A stretch of 64,000 nucleotides of DNA, from contig NZ_UAVP01000008.1 in NCBI RefSeq assembly GCF_900446695.1, forward strand, positions 1 through 64,000. The letters run 5' to 3'. The stretch comes from Capnocytophaga sputigena. Lineage in GTDB: Bacteria; Bacteroidota; Bacteroidia; Flavobacteriales; Flavobacteriaceae. How positions within the stretch are numbered: the stretch's first letter is position 1; every line of letters starts with the position of its first letter. A program made the translations under genes and the position numbers. Below, in pieces: positions 9,808-17,782 of the stretch. The notes beneath the pieces are model-generated. The model was not told where the DNA came from. It ran no database searches and was given only the letters and a program-made list of their open reading frames with translations.

Positions 9808-10911
9808 TTATGCCTTTCTATTTTGCAATTGGTTTTTAAGAGTGGTTTCTAAGTTCTGCAATTCGTTATCCAACAAGCGGCGACTTTGCTCTCCTTGTTG
9901 TTGGATTTGTTTCACCTCGTTGAGGGTATTGATGAGTGAAGTAGTGGTTTCGCGCAAGGTATCGATAGAGACGATTGTTTGTTCGTTAGCACGAGCGACA
10001 TTCACGGTATTCTGTTGGAGACGCTGAGCGTTTTTGCGCAAAATTTCTTCGGTAGTTTGGGATACGCGTTGTTGTACCTCAATATGCTGTTGCTGGCGGT
10101 GTAAGGCTACAGCCAGCGTAAGTTGGTTTTTCCAAACAGGCAAAGTAGTAGTGAGGATGGTTTGTGCTTTTTCGGCTATAGACACGTTGTTGTTCTGTAT
10201 CAATCGGATTTGAGGTAACGATTGCAACATAATGAAGCGCACGACTTTCAAATCGGCTAAACGGCGGTCTAAGCGGTTGGCAAAGTCGCGTTTATCGGAA
10301 ATTTGATAATCTTGATACGCATCGGGGTTTGCTTCCATCAGAGCGAGTTCTTGCTTGGTTTTCTCGTAGCGCAAACTACCTGCAATGATGTACTCTTCAA
10401 TTTTTTTAATCGCATCAACATTGCTGCTAAAAATAGTTTGCAATACCGCGTTATCTTTAGTAGAATTGATAACTCCTGCATTCACCTTATTGGAAATATC
10501 GGTGATGTTGTTCACTATTTTGTCGTATTTGGCAAAAATATTATCTACCGTAGTTACCATACGCCCCAAGAGCGGTATTTTGCGCAAGAATTTTTTAAAT
10601 CCGTTACCTTCAAGCTCATCTACATCTACATAGTTGAGTTCGACAAGCAGTTTATTGATGAGCTCGCCTACCTCACCAGAGTTAGAGCGGCGTACATTGT
10701 TCAAAAAACTATCACTTTGTGAAGCCAATGTGTTTTGTAACTCAGCACCAAAGTTGATTACTGAATTAGGGTTTGTTTCTTCTATATTGGCAGCGATGAG
10801 TTCGTACTTAGAGGTATCGGCAGGTGTAAGATTTTGAAGGGTTACATTGCCGTTCTTATCGATTACTTGAGCATTTGTATCGAGTACTTGTAGTTCTAAG
10901 GTTTGTTCCAT
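9808..10911 (-). CDS. telA: TelA-family toxic anion resistance protein
   Basis: 367 residues from the ATG at 10911 (MEQTLELQV); an upstream in-frame start at 10953 would add 14 residues without support. The sequence shows the TelA signature: PLLGRMVTTVDNIFAKYDK, then a helical central part with an RRLADLKVVRFIMLQSLPQIRLIQ segment and a long C-terminal coiled coil rich in Gln, Asn and Arg. TelA proteins accompany TerD proteins in stress operons; their molecular activity is not settled. Upstream is terD (82-nt gap); downstream the unknown gene follows after 3 nt. Confidence 0.93.
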   Translation of the reverse strand: MEQTLELQVLDTNAQVIDKNGNVTLQNLTPADTSKYELIAANIEETNPNSVINFGAELQNTLASQSDSFLNNVRRSNSGEVGELINKLLVELNYVDVDELEGNGFKKFLRKIPLLGRMVTTVDNIFAKYDKIVNNITDISNKVNAGVINSTKDNAVLQTIFSSNVDAIKKIEEYIIAGSLRYEKTKQELALMEANPDAYQDYQISDKRDFANRLDRRLADLKVVRFIMLQSLPQIRLIQNNNVSIAEKAQTILTTTLPVWKNQLTLAVALHRQQQHIEVQQRVSQTTEEILRKNAQRLQQNTVNVARANEQTIVSIDTLRETTTSLINTLNEVKQIQQQGEQSRRLLDNELQNLETTLKNQLQNRKA

Positions 10912-10993
10912 AGTGTTTAAAATATTTTGATGTGAGTTATTAAAAACTCGCACTAATTTGACAAATGAATTATTAATTATATTTGTTAGTTAG

Positions 10994-11569
10994 TTATTTA
11001 ATAATTTCGCCTTTGTAGTATTTAGAAAGGAAAAATGCTAAATCTTCTTTGTAGCCAATGCCTGAGGCTTCAAATTTCCATTTGCCATTATGCTTGTAAA
11101 GACGACCAAATTCTACTGCTGTTTCTATAGAAAAATCTTCACCTAATTCGTATTTAGCTACCTCTTCGCCGTTAGCGTTATCGACGATGCGGATGTACGA
11201 ATTACGCACTTGTCCGTAGTTTTGTTTGCGGTTGAGTGCATCGTGAATGGTTACCACGAAAAGAATTTCGGTTACTCGAGGGTCTACTTTCGCGAGATCT
11301 ACTTGTATACTTTCGTCATCGCCATCGGCACTGTTACCTCCTGTAGGGTCGTCGCCAGTGTGGTGGAGAGCGCCATCGGGGGAATCGGTATTGCCGTAGA
11401 ACACAAAGAAAGGTTCAGAAGGGATAAGGCGCTGTGCATCTATCATAAAAGCTGAAGCGTCTAAATCGAAATCGTAGCCAGTACCCTCATTAGGATCCCA
11501 GCCTAATCCTATAGTTAAATTTTGTAGACCAATGTCTATACGTTGTCCTTTTTGTAAGTTGATTGCCAT
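10994..11569 (-). CDS. terD: TerD-family calcium-binding stress protein, first gene of the Ter operon
   Basis: 191 residues with MAINLQKGQ at the start, YDFDLDAS (calcium site), HHTGDDPTGGNSADGDDESI, YGQVRNSYIRI, and FGRLYKHNGKWKFEASG. It is closest to the TerD at 8245-8799 and carries the same features in full. It lies about 70 nt downstream of a consensus promoter, so it should be the most strongly expressed gene of the operon. Confidence 0.95.
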   Translation of the reverse strand: MAINLQKGQRIDIGLQNLTIGLGWDPNEGTGYDFDLDASAFMIDAQRLIPSEPFFVFYGNTDSPDGALHHTGDDPTGGNSADGDDESIQVDLAKVDPRVTEILFVVTIHDALNRKQNYGQVRNSYIRIVDNANGEEVAKYELGEDFSIETAVEFGRLYKHNGKWKFEASGIGYKEDLAFFLSKYYKGEIIK

Positions 11570-11589
11570 AATACTGATTTGTTAATTAG

Positions 11590-11612
11590 TCAATTAGCTA
11601 ATTAGCTAACTG
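11590..11612. repeat. Inverted repeat in the leader of terD (copy 1 of 3)
   Basis: CAATTAGC...GCTAA(C)TG forms a near-palindrome about 20-45 nt upstream of the terD start. Related inverted repeats sit at the same distance before the two other terD genes, at 8199-8223 and 8820-8841. Confidence 0.6.
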
Positions 11613-11643
11613 AGGGGATGTTATTTTATTAATTAATATGGTG

Positions 11644-11674
11644 CAAAGATAATAATAATTAGGAAATTTGCAAA
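11644..11674 (-). promoter_or_regulatory. Ter operon promoter
   Basis: TTTG (11671-11674), a 19-nt spacer and TATCTTTG (11644-11651) on the minus strand match the Bacteroidota promoter consensus exactly. The transcript would begin near 11638 and carry a leader of about 70 nt that includes the CAATTAGC inverted repeat at 11590-11612. Confidence 0.85.
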
Positions 11675-11690
11675 TTTAAAAATTAGCAAA

Positions 11691-13358
11691 TTACGAGAGT
11701 CCTGTGATAACGCCTTCATCATCTATATCCATACCTTCGGCAGCAGGCACACTGGGGAGTCCTGGCATACGCACCGTATCGCCTAATATTGGGATTACAA
11801 AGCCCGCCCCAGAGGCAAATTCAAACTCGCGCACAGTTACCTCAAAATCGGTAGGACGGGCGAGTTTTTTCTCGTCATCGCTGAGCGATTTAGGGGTTTT
11901 CACCATACAAATAGGCATTTTATCAAAGCCTAATTTATTGATTTGCTTTAACTGGTTCACTGCTTTGCCACTGTAGTTCACCTTGCTCGCTCCATAGATT
12001 TTAGTAGCTACTGTAGTGATTTTTTCTTCTATACTCGCCTCATTGTTGTACAAAGGTTTAAAATGGCTCTCACCACTCTCAGCTATAGCAACTACCGCGT
12101 GGGCGAGTTCTTCAGTTCCTTTACCTCCTTCACTAAACCCTTTGCTCACAATCGCTTGCACTCCTTTTTGAGCGCATACTTCTTTTATATAAGCGATTTC
12201 TTCCTCGCTATCGTTAGGGAAATAGTTGATTGCTACCACTGCTTTGAGTCCGAAGAGTTGTACATTCTCAATATGTTTTTCCAAATTGGCAATACCGATT
12301 TTCACTTTTTCCAAGCAAGGGGTGTTATACTCTTCTTTTTTAGCCCCTCCGTGATGGCGCAAGGCGCGGATAGTCGCTACAATCACCACTGCATCGGGGG
12401 CTAAGCCTGCTGAAGTACATTTGATATTGAGGAATTTTTCAGCCCCAAGGTCGGCGCCAAAACCTGCTTCGGTAACTACATAGTCGCCTAATGAGAGTCC
12501 CATTTTGGTAGCCAAAACAGTATTTGTACCTTGGGCAATGCTGGCAAAGGGACCACCGTGCAAGATAGCTGGATTGTTTTCAAGGGTTTGCACGAGGTTA
12601 GGTTTGATAGCTTCTTTGAGCAGTAGTGCCATTGCCCCTACTACGTTCAAATCGCGTGCAAATACGGGAGTACCATCAAACTTTTTGCCTACATAGATGT
12701 TGCCGATGCGTCTTTTTAGGTCGGAAAAACTTTCTGACAAGCACAATATTGCCATAATCTCGGAAGCTGGTGTGATATTAAAACCATCTTCGCGAGGCAC
12801 GCCGTGTGTATGTCCACCTAAACCTACTACTATATGGCGCAGTGCGCGGTCGTTCATATCCATCACGCGTTTCCACACCACTGTGCGCGGGTCGATGCCT
12901 ATAGAGTGGGTTTTGCTCTGGATATTATTATCGATAACCGCTGCCAAGAGGTTGTTAGCCTTCTCAATAGCCGAAAAGTCGCCCGTAAAGTGCAAGTTGA
13001 TATCCTCCATAGGCACCACTTGCGAATAGCCACCACCAGCAGCCCCTCCTTTGATACCAAAAACAGGTCCTAACGACGGTTCACGCAATACCGCAATCGC
13101 TTTTTTGCCTATTTTGTTGAGTCCTTCCGTAAGACCTATGCTCACCGTAGTTTTGCCCTCACCTGCAGGCGTAGGCGTAATAGCCGTAACCAGCACTAAC
13201 TTACTGTGTTTCATCTTCTCGGCATTGATAAAGTGCAACGGCAGTTTAGCCTTGTATTTTCCATAAGGGTCGAGGTCGTCCTCGCTGATGTTCAATTTTT
13301 TAGCTACCTCTCTGATGGGGAGCATCTGTGCCTTTTGGGCGATTTCTAAGTCGGTCAT
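11691..13358 (-). CDS. fhs: Formate--tetrahydrofolate ligase
   Basis: 555 residues, the usual length of this ATP-dependent enzyme that joins formate and tetrahydrofolate to give 10-formyl-THF for purine and fMet synthesis. The P-loop-like TPTPAGEGKTT (about 62-72), LREPSLGPVFGIKGGAAGGGYSQV split over about 92-115, and the C-terminal PGLPSVPAAEGMDID are family hallmarks. No clear promoter is seen in the 28 nt upstream, so it may be read from the promoter of the decayed genes before it or from one hidden inside them. Cytosolic, single enzyme. Confidence 0.97.
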   Translation of the reverse strand: MTDLEIAQKAQMLPIREVAKKLNISEDDLDPYGKYKAKLPLHFINAEKMKHSKLVLVTAITPTPAGEGKTTVSIGLTEGLNKIGKKAIAVLREPSLGPVFGIKGGAAGGGYSQVVPMEDINLHFTGDFSAIEKANNLLAAVIDNNIQSKTHSIGIDPRTVVWKRVMDMNDRALRHIVVGLGGHTHGVPREDGFNITPASEIMAILCLSESFSDLKRRIGNIYVGKKFDGTPVFARDLNVVGAMALLLKEAIKPNLVQTLENNPAILHGGPFASIAQGTNTVLATKMGLSLGDYVVTEAGFGADLGAEKFLNIKCTSAGLAPDAVVIVATIRALRHHGGAKKEEYNTPCLEKVKIGIANLEKHIENVQLFGLKAVVAINYFPNDSEEEIAYIKEVCAQKGVQAIVSKGFSEGGKGTEELAHAVVAIAESGESHFKPLYNNEASIEEKITTVATKIYGASKVNYSGKAVNQLKQINKLGFDKMPICMVKTPKSLSDDEKKLARPTDFEVTVREFEFASGAGFVIPILGDTVRMPGLPSVPAAEGMDIDDEGVITGLS

Positions 13359-13386
13359 AAATAATTGATAATTTTGTGGCGTAGTT

Positions 13387-13876
13387 TTATTTTATTGACA
13401 ATTCTTTGGTAAATTGCAAAAGATGTTGTACTTTTGTACCCGAAGATGAGTTAAAGTCATAGACTCGCTGGGCTAATAACCTAGAAGCGTTATCGGGCGT
13501 GTTGAGTAAGGATTTTAACTCATCTTCTATTATCTTCTCTTCTGATTTAACACTATTATACATACTTTTTAACCGTAATTTATTATTTTTACTACCAAAT
13601 ACTTCAATAATTACAACCGTATTATCTTCATTCTTTTTCAAAAATAAATAAGTTTCAGCTTGATGTTTTTCTATATGTCCTAATGAAATAAGTTTATCAG
13701 GTTTATCCAAAACGTCTACGATAAGAGAAATGTCTGTATCTGTGAGAGGTTTCCCTTGCTGTGGAGCCTTCTCATTTTTACCATATGTCAGATATTGATT
13801 GTAACACCACCATAGCATCTGGTGTAAGTTCTGCAATAAGGTAGTCTTTAGAAATTATCTTGTTTTGTTTTACACT
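13387..13876 (-). pseudogene. Broken phage/toxin nuclease-like C-terminal domain
   Basis: The frame at 13387-13857 encodes a 3' fragment (TTG at 13836 is its only start-like codon) with a pattern close to PBECR/barnase-like phage nuclease domains: IVDVLDKPDKLI, a variable stretch, VVIIEVFGSKN, then LRLKSMYN. Just upstream a second frame (about 13784-13876) reads KDYLIAELTPDAMVVLQS, also protein-like, then hits a stop. The two together suggest one gene with a frameshift near 13785-13800, cut at its 5' side by the IS at 13876. The family assignment is by pattern memory and moderately sure. No immunity gene is adjacent. Confidence 0.5.
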
Positions 13877-14617
13877 AAACGTGTTTAAACTTTTTTTAGG
13901 AACTTGGAGATAAAACCTAATAAAAGCATTCCAATCCAAGTTACATCAAGATACTCGTATCTCATTATCAAAACTTTATATCCGTCAAGCCAACCATTTG
14001 CTTGTCCAATTTTAAACCTATTTTTGTACAATTCTTCATCAAAATAAACATCTGGTTGCTCTCCATTTCGGGGATTAGGTTTAATATTTGCTATAATTTC
14101 TTTGCTTTCTAAAAACTCTCTAAGAGATTTGCTATCAAATCCTGCATCAGCATTGAGAAATAGATCTTTGTGTTCTATTCCTGCTTCTTCTAATAAAGCT
14201 AAGATTTCTTTTAGTACTTCTTCTATTTCATATAAGTCATTGTGATTTCCGGCTTTAGGACTCCCCATTGCTATCATTTACCCTTTATTATCACACAAAA
14301 AAATACTATTTGTAGTTACGGATTTTTTTCTTGCTTGATAGCCTGTAGATTCTCCTTTTTGCCGACAACGTGTATGACTACCATCCAATTGAACGCAAGA
14401 CATATCTAATTTTCTTTTCTTCTTGCTTAATAGATTTAACCATATTCGCTGAAAGCTACCGTCTTTACTTTCCTACACTTAAAAAGGGAATAATCCAATT
14501 ATTTATTGTATTTTTGCACAAAGTTCCTGAATTTTGGTGTTCTTTTTTTCTCAAACACAAAATTACTAATTTTCGGGAACTTTTATTTTATTATAGGAAA
14601 AAGTTTAAACAGCTTCA
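13876..14617 (-). mobile_element. IS remnant, copy 1 (IS5-like)
   Basis: About 742 bp bounded by imperfect inverted repeats. The plus-strand left end is TAAACGTGTTTAAACTTTTT and the right end is its near-complement AAAAAGTTTAAACAGCTTCA; 12 of the outer 15 bases match. Ends were placed by comparing with the second copy at 16109-16543. No target duplication is evident. The right end lies 12 bp from the stop codon of the WG-repeat gene. Confidence 0.75.
13885..14558 (-). pseudogene. IS5-like transposase, interrupted
   Basis: Transposase-type sequence is read in pieces: an N-terminal FEKKRTPKFRNFVQKYNK followed by a stop, then (other frame) SKDGSFQRIWLNLLSKKKRK, CVQLDGSHTRC and TTNSIFLCDNKG (a DDE-type first Asp region). 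A stop codon follows, then the longest piece with LFLNADAGFDS (second Asp), IANIKPNPRN, and IGQANGWLDGYKVLIMRYE to the C-terminus. The stop after DNKG is CAA (Gln) in copy 2, so it is a real mutation. The upstream frame change could instead be a programmed shift, as known in some IS5 subgroups. Copy 1 is unlikely to make active enzyme. Confidence 0.7.
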
Positions 14618-14628
14618 TTTTTTAAAAG

Positions 14629-15912
14629 TTATTTGGCTATGGGGTGGTCGGCAGGGGCATTATTACAGTCTTTCACACATTCTCCTTTTTGGTTTATATA
14701 GAACCATTTGTTATTTAGCTTTACTTGTGCTAATCCTTCTTCTGAAAATCCTTCTGCATAATCATACTTTATAGGAATCACTTCTTTGCCTGTTTTATCT
14801 ATAAAGCCATATTTATCATTCAATTTTACTTTAGCTAATCCTTCTGAAGGACTTTCAGCATCATCATACTTTATAGGAATCACTTCTTTACCTGTTTTAT
14901 CTATAAAACCCCATTTGTTATTTAGACTTACGGCTGCTAATCCTTCTGAAAAATACCAAACATCATCATACTTTATAGGAATCACTTCTTTACCTGTTTT
15001 ATCTATAAAACCATATTTTCCATTCAAACTCACGCTTGCTAATCCTTCTGAAAAACTACTCGCATCATCATACTTTATAGGAGTCACTTCTTTACCTGTT
15101 TTATCTATAAAACCCCATTTGTTATTTAGCAGAACTTTTGCTAATCCTTCTGAAAAAAGCCAAATATAATCATACTTTATAGGAATCACTTCTTTACCTG
15201 TTTTATCTATAAAACCCGATTTGTTATTTAGACTAACCTTTGCTAATCCTTCTGAAAAATCCCAAACATCATAATCATACTTTATAGGAATCACTTCTTT
15301 ACCTGTTTTATCTATAAAACCATAACTATAATTCAAACTCACGCTTGCTAATCCTTCTGAAAAACTGCTCGCATCATCATACTTTATAGGAATCACTTCT
15401 TTACCTGTTTTATCTATAAAACCATATCTATTATTCAATTTTACTAAAGCTAATCCTTCTGAAAAAACCCTAGCATTATCATACTTTATAGGAGTCACTT
15501 CTTTACCTGTTTTATCTATAAAACCATATTTTTTATCTAATATTACTAAAGCTAATCCTTCTGAAAATCTATCTGCATAATTATACTTTATAGGAATCAC
15601 TTCTTTACCTGTTTTATCTATAAAACCCCATTTGTTATTTAGCCTAACGTTTGCTAATCCTTCTGAAAAACCCCAAGCATTATCATACTTTATAGGAATC
15701 ACTTCTTTACCTGTTTTATCTATAAAACCATATTTTTTATCCAATCTTACCATTGCTAATCCTTCATAATATTTACCTTTCCAAGCGTACTTCTTTGTTT
15801 GTTGCACAGGCTGGGCAGACGGCTCTTTTTTTACCTTTTCTTCAGGTAGCAGACCTTGCGCATAGGTTAGGGTAGCAGTTAGTAATAGAGTGTAAAGTAA
15901 TATATTTTTCAT
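14629..15912 (-). CDS. Secreted WG-repeat protein
   Basis: 427 residues. A signal peptide (MKNILLYTLLLTATLTYAQG) precedes a low-complexity linker, then ten near-identical 34-residue WG repeats of the type (K)(Y/W)GFIDKTGKEVIPIKY...FSEGLA.V.LN, and a half repeat with cysteines (KGECVKDCNNAPADHPIAK). The 102-bp DNA units are very alike, so copy number can change by recombination. WG repeats are thought to form beta-propeller-like structures; function unknown. A truncated paralogue with the same Cys/His-Pro-Ile ending lies 21 nt upstream. IS remnants flank both. Confidence 0.9.
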   Translation of the reverse strand: MKNILLYTLLLTATLTYAQGLLPEEKVKKEPSAQPVQQTKKYAWKGKYYEGLAMVRLDKKYGFIDKTGKEVIPIKYDNAWGFSEGLANVRLNNKWGFIDKTGKEVIPIKYNYADRFSEGLALVILDKKYGFIDKTGKEVTPIKYDNARVFSEGLALVKLNNRYGFIDKTGKEVIPIKYDDASSFSEGLASVSLNYSYGFIDKTGKEVIPIKYDYDVWDFSEGLAKVSLNNKSGFIDKTGKEVIPIKYDYIWLFSEGLAKVLLNNKWGFIDKTGKEVTPIKYDDASSFSEGLASVSLNGKYGFIDKTGKEVIPIKYDDVWYFSEGLAAVSLNNKWGFIDKTGKEVIPIKYDDAESPSEGLAKVKLNDKYGFIDKTGKEVIPIKYDYAEGFSEEGLAQVKLNNKWFYINQKGECVKDCNNAPADHPIAK

Positions 15913-15932
15913 GTTTGTAATATTTTTAAAAA

Positions 15933-16114
15933 TTATTTGGTTATGGGGTGTCCTGCTGGGGCTTCATCACAAAACTCTGCACACTCACCTTTCTTGTTTA
16001 TTTCAAACCATCTATCAAGTTTAGTGGGACGAACTAAAGCTACTCCTCCTGAGAAACTTTTTGCATCAAAATATCTTGTAGGAATAACCTCTCTCCCTAT
16101 TTTATCAATAAACG
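15933..16114 (-). pseudogene. 3' part of an IS-interrupted WG-repeat gene
   Basis: From the IS end the frame reads TFIDKIGREVIPTRYFDAKS, then FSGGVALV, and ends with KGECAEFCDEAPAGHPITK, matching the last repeat and tail of the neighbouring WG protein. A computed start within the IS would fuse 18 IS-encoded residues to it, which I regard as accidental. Its 5' part seems to lie beyond the IS at 16544-16596. Confidence 0.65.
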
Positions 16115-16543
16115 TGTTTAAACTTTTTTTAGGAACTTGGAGATAAACCCTAATAAAAGCATTCCAATCCAAGTTACATCAAGATACTCCCCATTGCTAT
16201 CATTTGCCCTTTATTATCACACAAAAAAATGCTATTTGTGGTTACGGATTTTTTTCTTGCTTGATAGCCTGTAGATTCTCCTTTTTGCCGACAACGTGTA
16301 TGACTACCATCCAATTGAACGCAAGACATATCTAATTTTCTTTTCTTCTTGCTTAATAGATTCAACCATACTCGCTGAAAACTACCATCTTTACTTTCCT
16401 ACACTTAAAAAGGGAATAATCCAATTATTTATTGTATCTTTGCCCAAAGTTCCTGAATTTTGGTGTTCTTTTTTTCTCAAACACAAAATTACTAATTTTC
16501 GGGAACTTTTATTTTATTATAGGAAAAAGTTTAAACAGCTTCA
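16109..16543 (-). mobile_element. IS remnant, copy 2 (internally deleted)
   Basis: 435 bp with the same ends as copy 1 (GTGTTTAAAC at 16114-16123 and GTTTAAACAGC at 16529-16539). The inside joins ATAGCAATGGGGAG directly to TATCTTGATGTAACTTGG, so about 300 bp of the transposase, including the second catalytic Asp, are missing. The remaining 5' transposase half has Gln where copy 1 has a stop. It could move only with transposase supplied elsewhere. TTGATA occurs on both sides of the element. Confidence 0.75.
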
Positions 16544-16596
16544 CTATCAAATAAATACATTATAAAGTCTTTGACTTTATCTTTTAAAGATTTCAT
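16544..16596 (-). pseudogene. 5' part of an IS-interrupted gene
   Basis: ATG at 16596 opens MKSLKDKVKDFIMYLFDS, which then runs into the IS and stops at the inverted repeat (GTTTAA). A full promoter sits just upstream (16624-16655). Removing the IS with one copy of the flanking TTGATA joins this start in frame to the WG fragment at 15933 (reading ...YLFDKIGREVIP...). Confidence 0.5.
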
Positions 16597-16623
16597 TTTT
16601 TTGGTTTGTTTAATTTTGTGCGA

Positions 16624-16655
16624 CAAAAGTAGTGTTTTTAGTTGGATTTTCCAAA
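16624..16655 (-). promoter_or_regulatory. Promoter of the IS-interrupted gene
   Basis: TTTG (16652-16655), 20-nt spacer, TACTTTTG (16624-16631) on the minus strand. It overlaps the last codons of the lactonase-fold gene and could now drive the IS remnant and the WG-repeat gene. Confidence 0.65.
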
Positions 16656-17777
16656 CACAATACACGTGGGTTTATCTATCTCAATCTCTTCTGGCGTTTC
16701 AGTGAGTTCGCCAGTTGCTTCATTGCGCTCAAAAACCTGAATTTTATTATCATCTCGGCAAGCTACTAAAAGGTATTTACCATTAGGAGTAATCGCAAAA
16801 TTGCGGGGATGAATACCTGTGTGTTGGTAGCCTATTTTAGTTAAACTACCTTTCTTAGGGTCGATAGCAAAGATTGCAATACCGTCTTTCTTTAATCGGT
16901 GAGAGGTGTACAGAAAACGCCCATCGGGACTGATATGTATATCGGCACTACCACGCCCGCCACCTTCATCAGCCATTATGCGCTGTATCTCTTTCAGTTT
17001 GCCTTTGCGATAGCTGAGCACCACACATTCACCTCCTAATTCGTTGATAAGATAAGCAAAACGACCGTCTTTGCTAAATGTAAGATGACGAGGTCCTTGT
17101 ATAGTATCACTAATGCGATAAGCAACTTTCATATCACTGAGTACTTTAACACCTTTTAAGGCTTTCCGTGCTTTGTAACGAAAGCGATACACACAATTTT
17201 TCCCTAAGTTAGTAACCAACACATAGCGCTTCTCAGGGGTAGGAATGATACAATGGATATGAGATGCACTGCCGTGCAAAGCCTCTACAAAGGATATGTA
17301 TTGTACTTCAGTTTGCAATCTCCCTGTAGCATCTAATGAGAAAACACTGATATCGCCTCCCGTATAGTTAGCTGTGATAACGTATTTGCTGTAGGCTACG
17401 ATATGGCAAGGGTCGGCTCCTGCTCGTGGCAAGACTTTTTTAGGAGCCGTAGGTAGGAATACAGGATTGCTTAGCTGTACTTTATCTTCACTCACATCAA
17501 AAGAATACGCTCCTTGTCGCCCGTCGTTATACTCGCTTACGGCATATAGATGTTTTCCATCGGGCGATAAGGTTACAAAAGAAGGATTGGCAGCGGTGGC
17601 ACTGCTCAGTAGTTCAAAAATACCGTTCTCCTGATTGAAATGATAGGTGTAAATTCCTTTAGAATTACCCCCTTCGGTATAGGTGCCTATATACATCATC
17701 AAGTTTTTATCTTGGGCAAAGGTGATGAATGTTAATGGTGCAAAGACTATGGTTAAAAACGTTCGTAATTTCTTCAT
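16638..17777 (-). CDS. Lactonase-family (YbhE-like) seven-bladed beta-propeller protein, exported
   Basis: 379 residues with a signal peptide (residues 1-21, ending TFAQ). Repeated motifs of the 6-phosphogluconolactonase/YbhE propeller are clear: MYIGTYTEGGNSKGIYTY, PSFVTLSPDGKHLYAVSEY, PCHIVAYSKYVITANYTGG, GPRHLTFSKDGRFAYLINE, ISPDGRFLYTSHR and HPRNFAITPNGKYLLVACR. Cytosolic relatives hydrolyse 6-phosphogluconolactone; an exported version may act on another lactone or just bind. Last gene of a tight minus-strand series (lnt, membrane protein, ammonia-lyase homologue, this), 5 nt from its upstream neighbour. Confidence 0.88.
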   Translation of the reverse strand: MKKLRTFLTIVFAPLTFITFAQDKNLMMYIGTYTEGGNSKGIYTYHFNQENGIFELLSSATAANPSFVTLSPDGKHLYAVSEYNDGRQGAYSFDVSEDKVQLSNPVFLPTAPKKVLPRAGADPCHIVAYSKYVITANYTGGDISVFSLDATGRLQTEVQYISFVEALHGSASHIHCIIPTPEKRYVLVTNLGKNCVYRFRYKARKALKGVKVLSDMKVAYRISDTIQGPRHLTFSKDGRFAYLINELGGECVVLSYRKGKLKEIQRIMADEGGGRGSADIHISPDGRFLYTSHRLKKDGIAIFAIDPKKGSLTKIGYQHTGIHPRNFAITPNGKYLLVACRDDNKIQVFERNEATGELTETPEEIEIDKPTCIVFGKSN

Positions 17778-17782
17778 AAGTT

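Noticed and set aside
13876-16543. Composite transposon carrying the WG genes
   Set aside because: No target duplication around the pair and both transposases look dead; kept as an observation about the IS copies rather than a mobile-element call.
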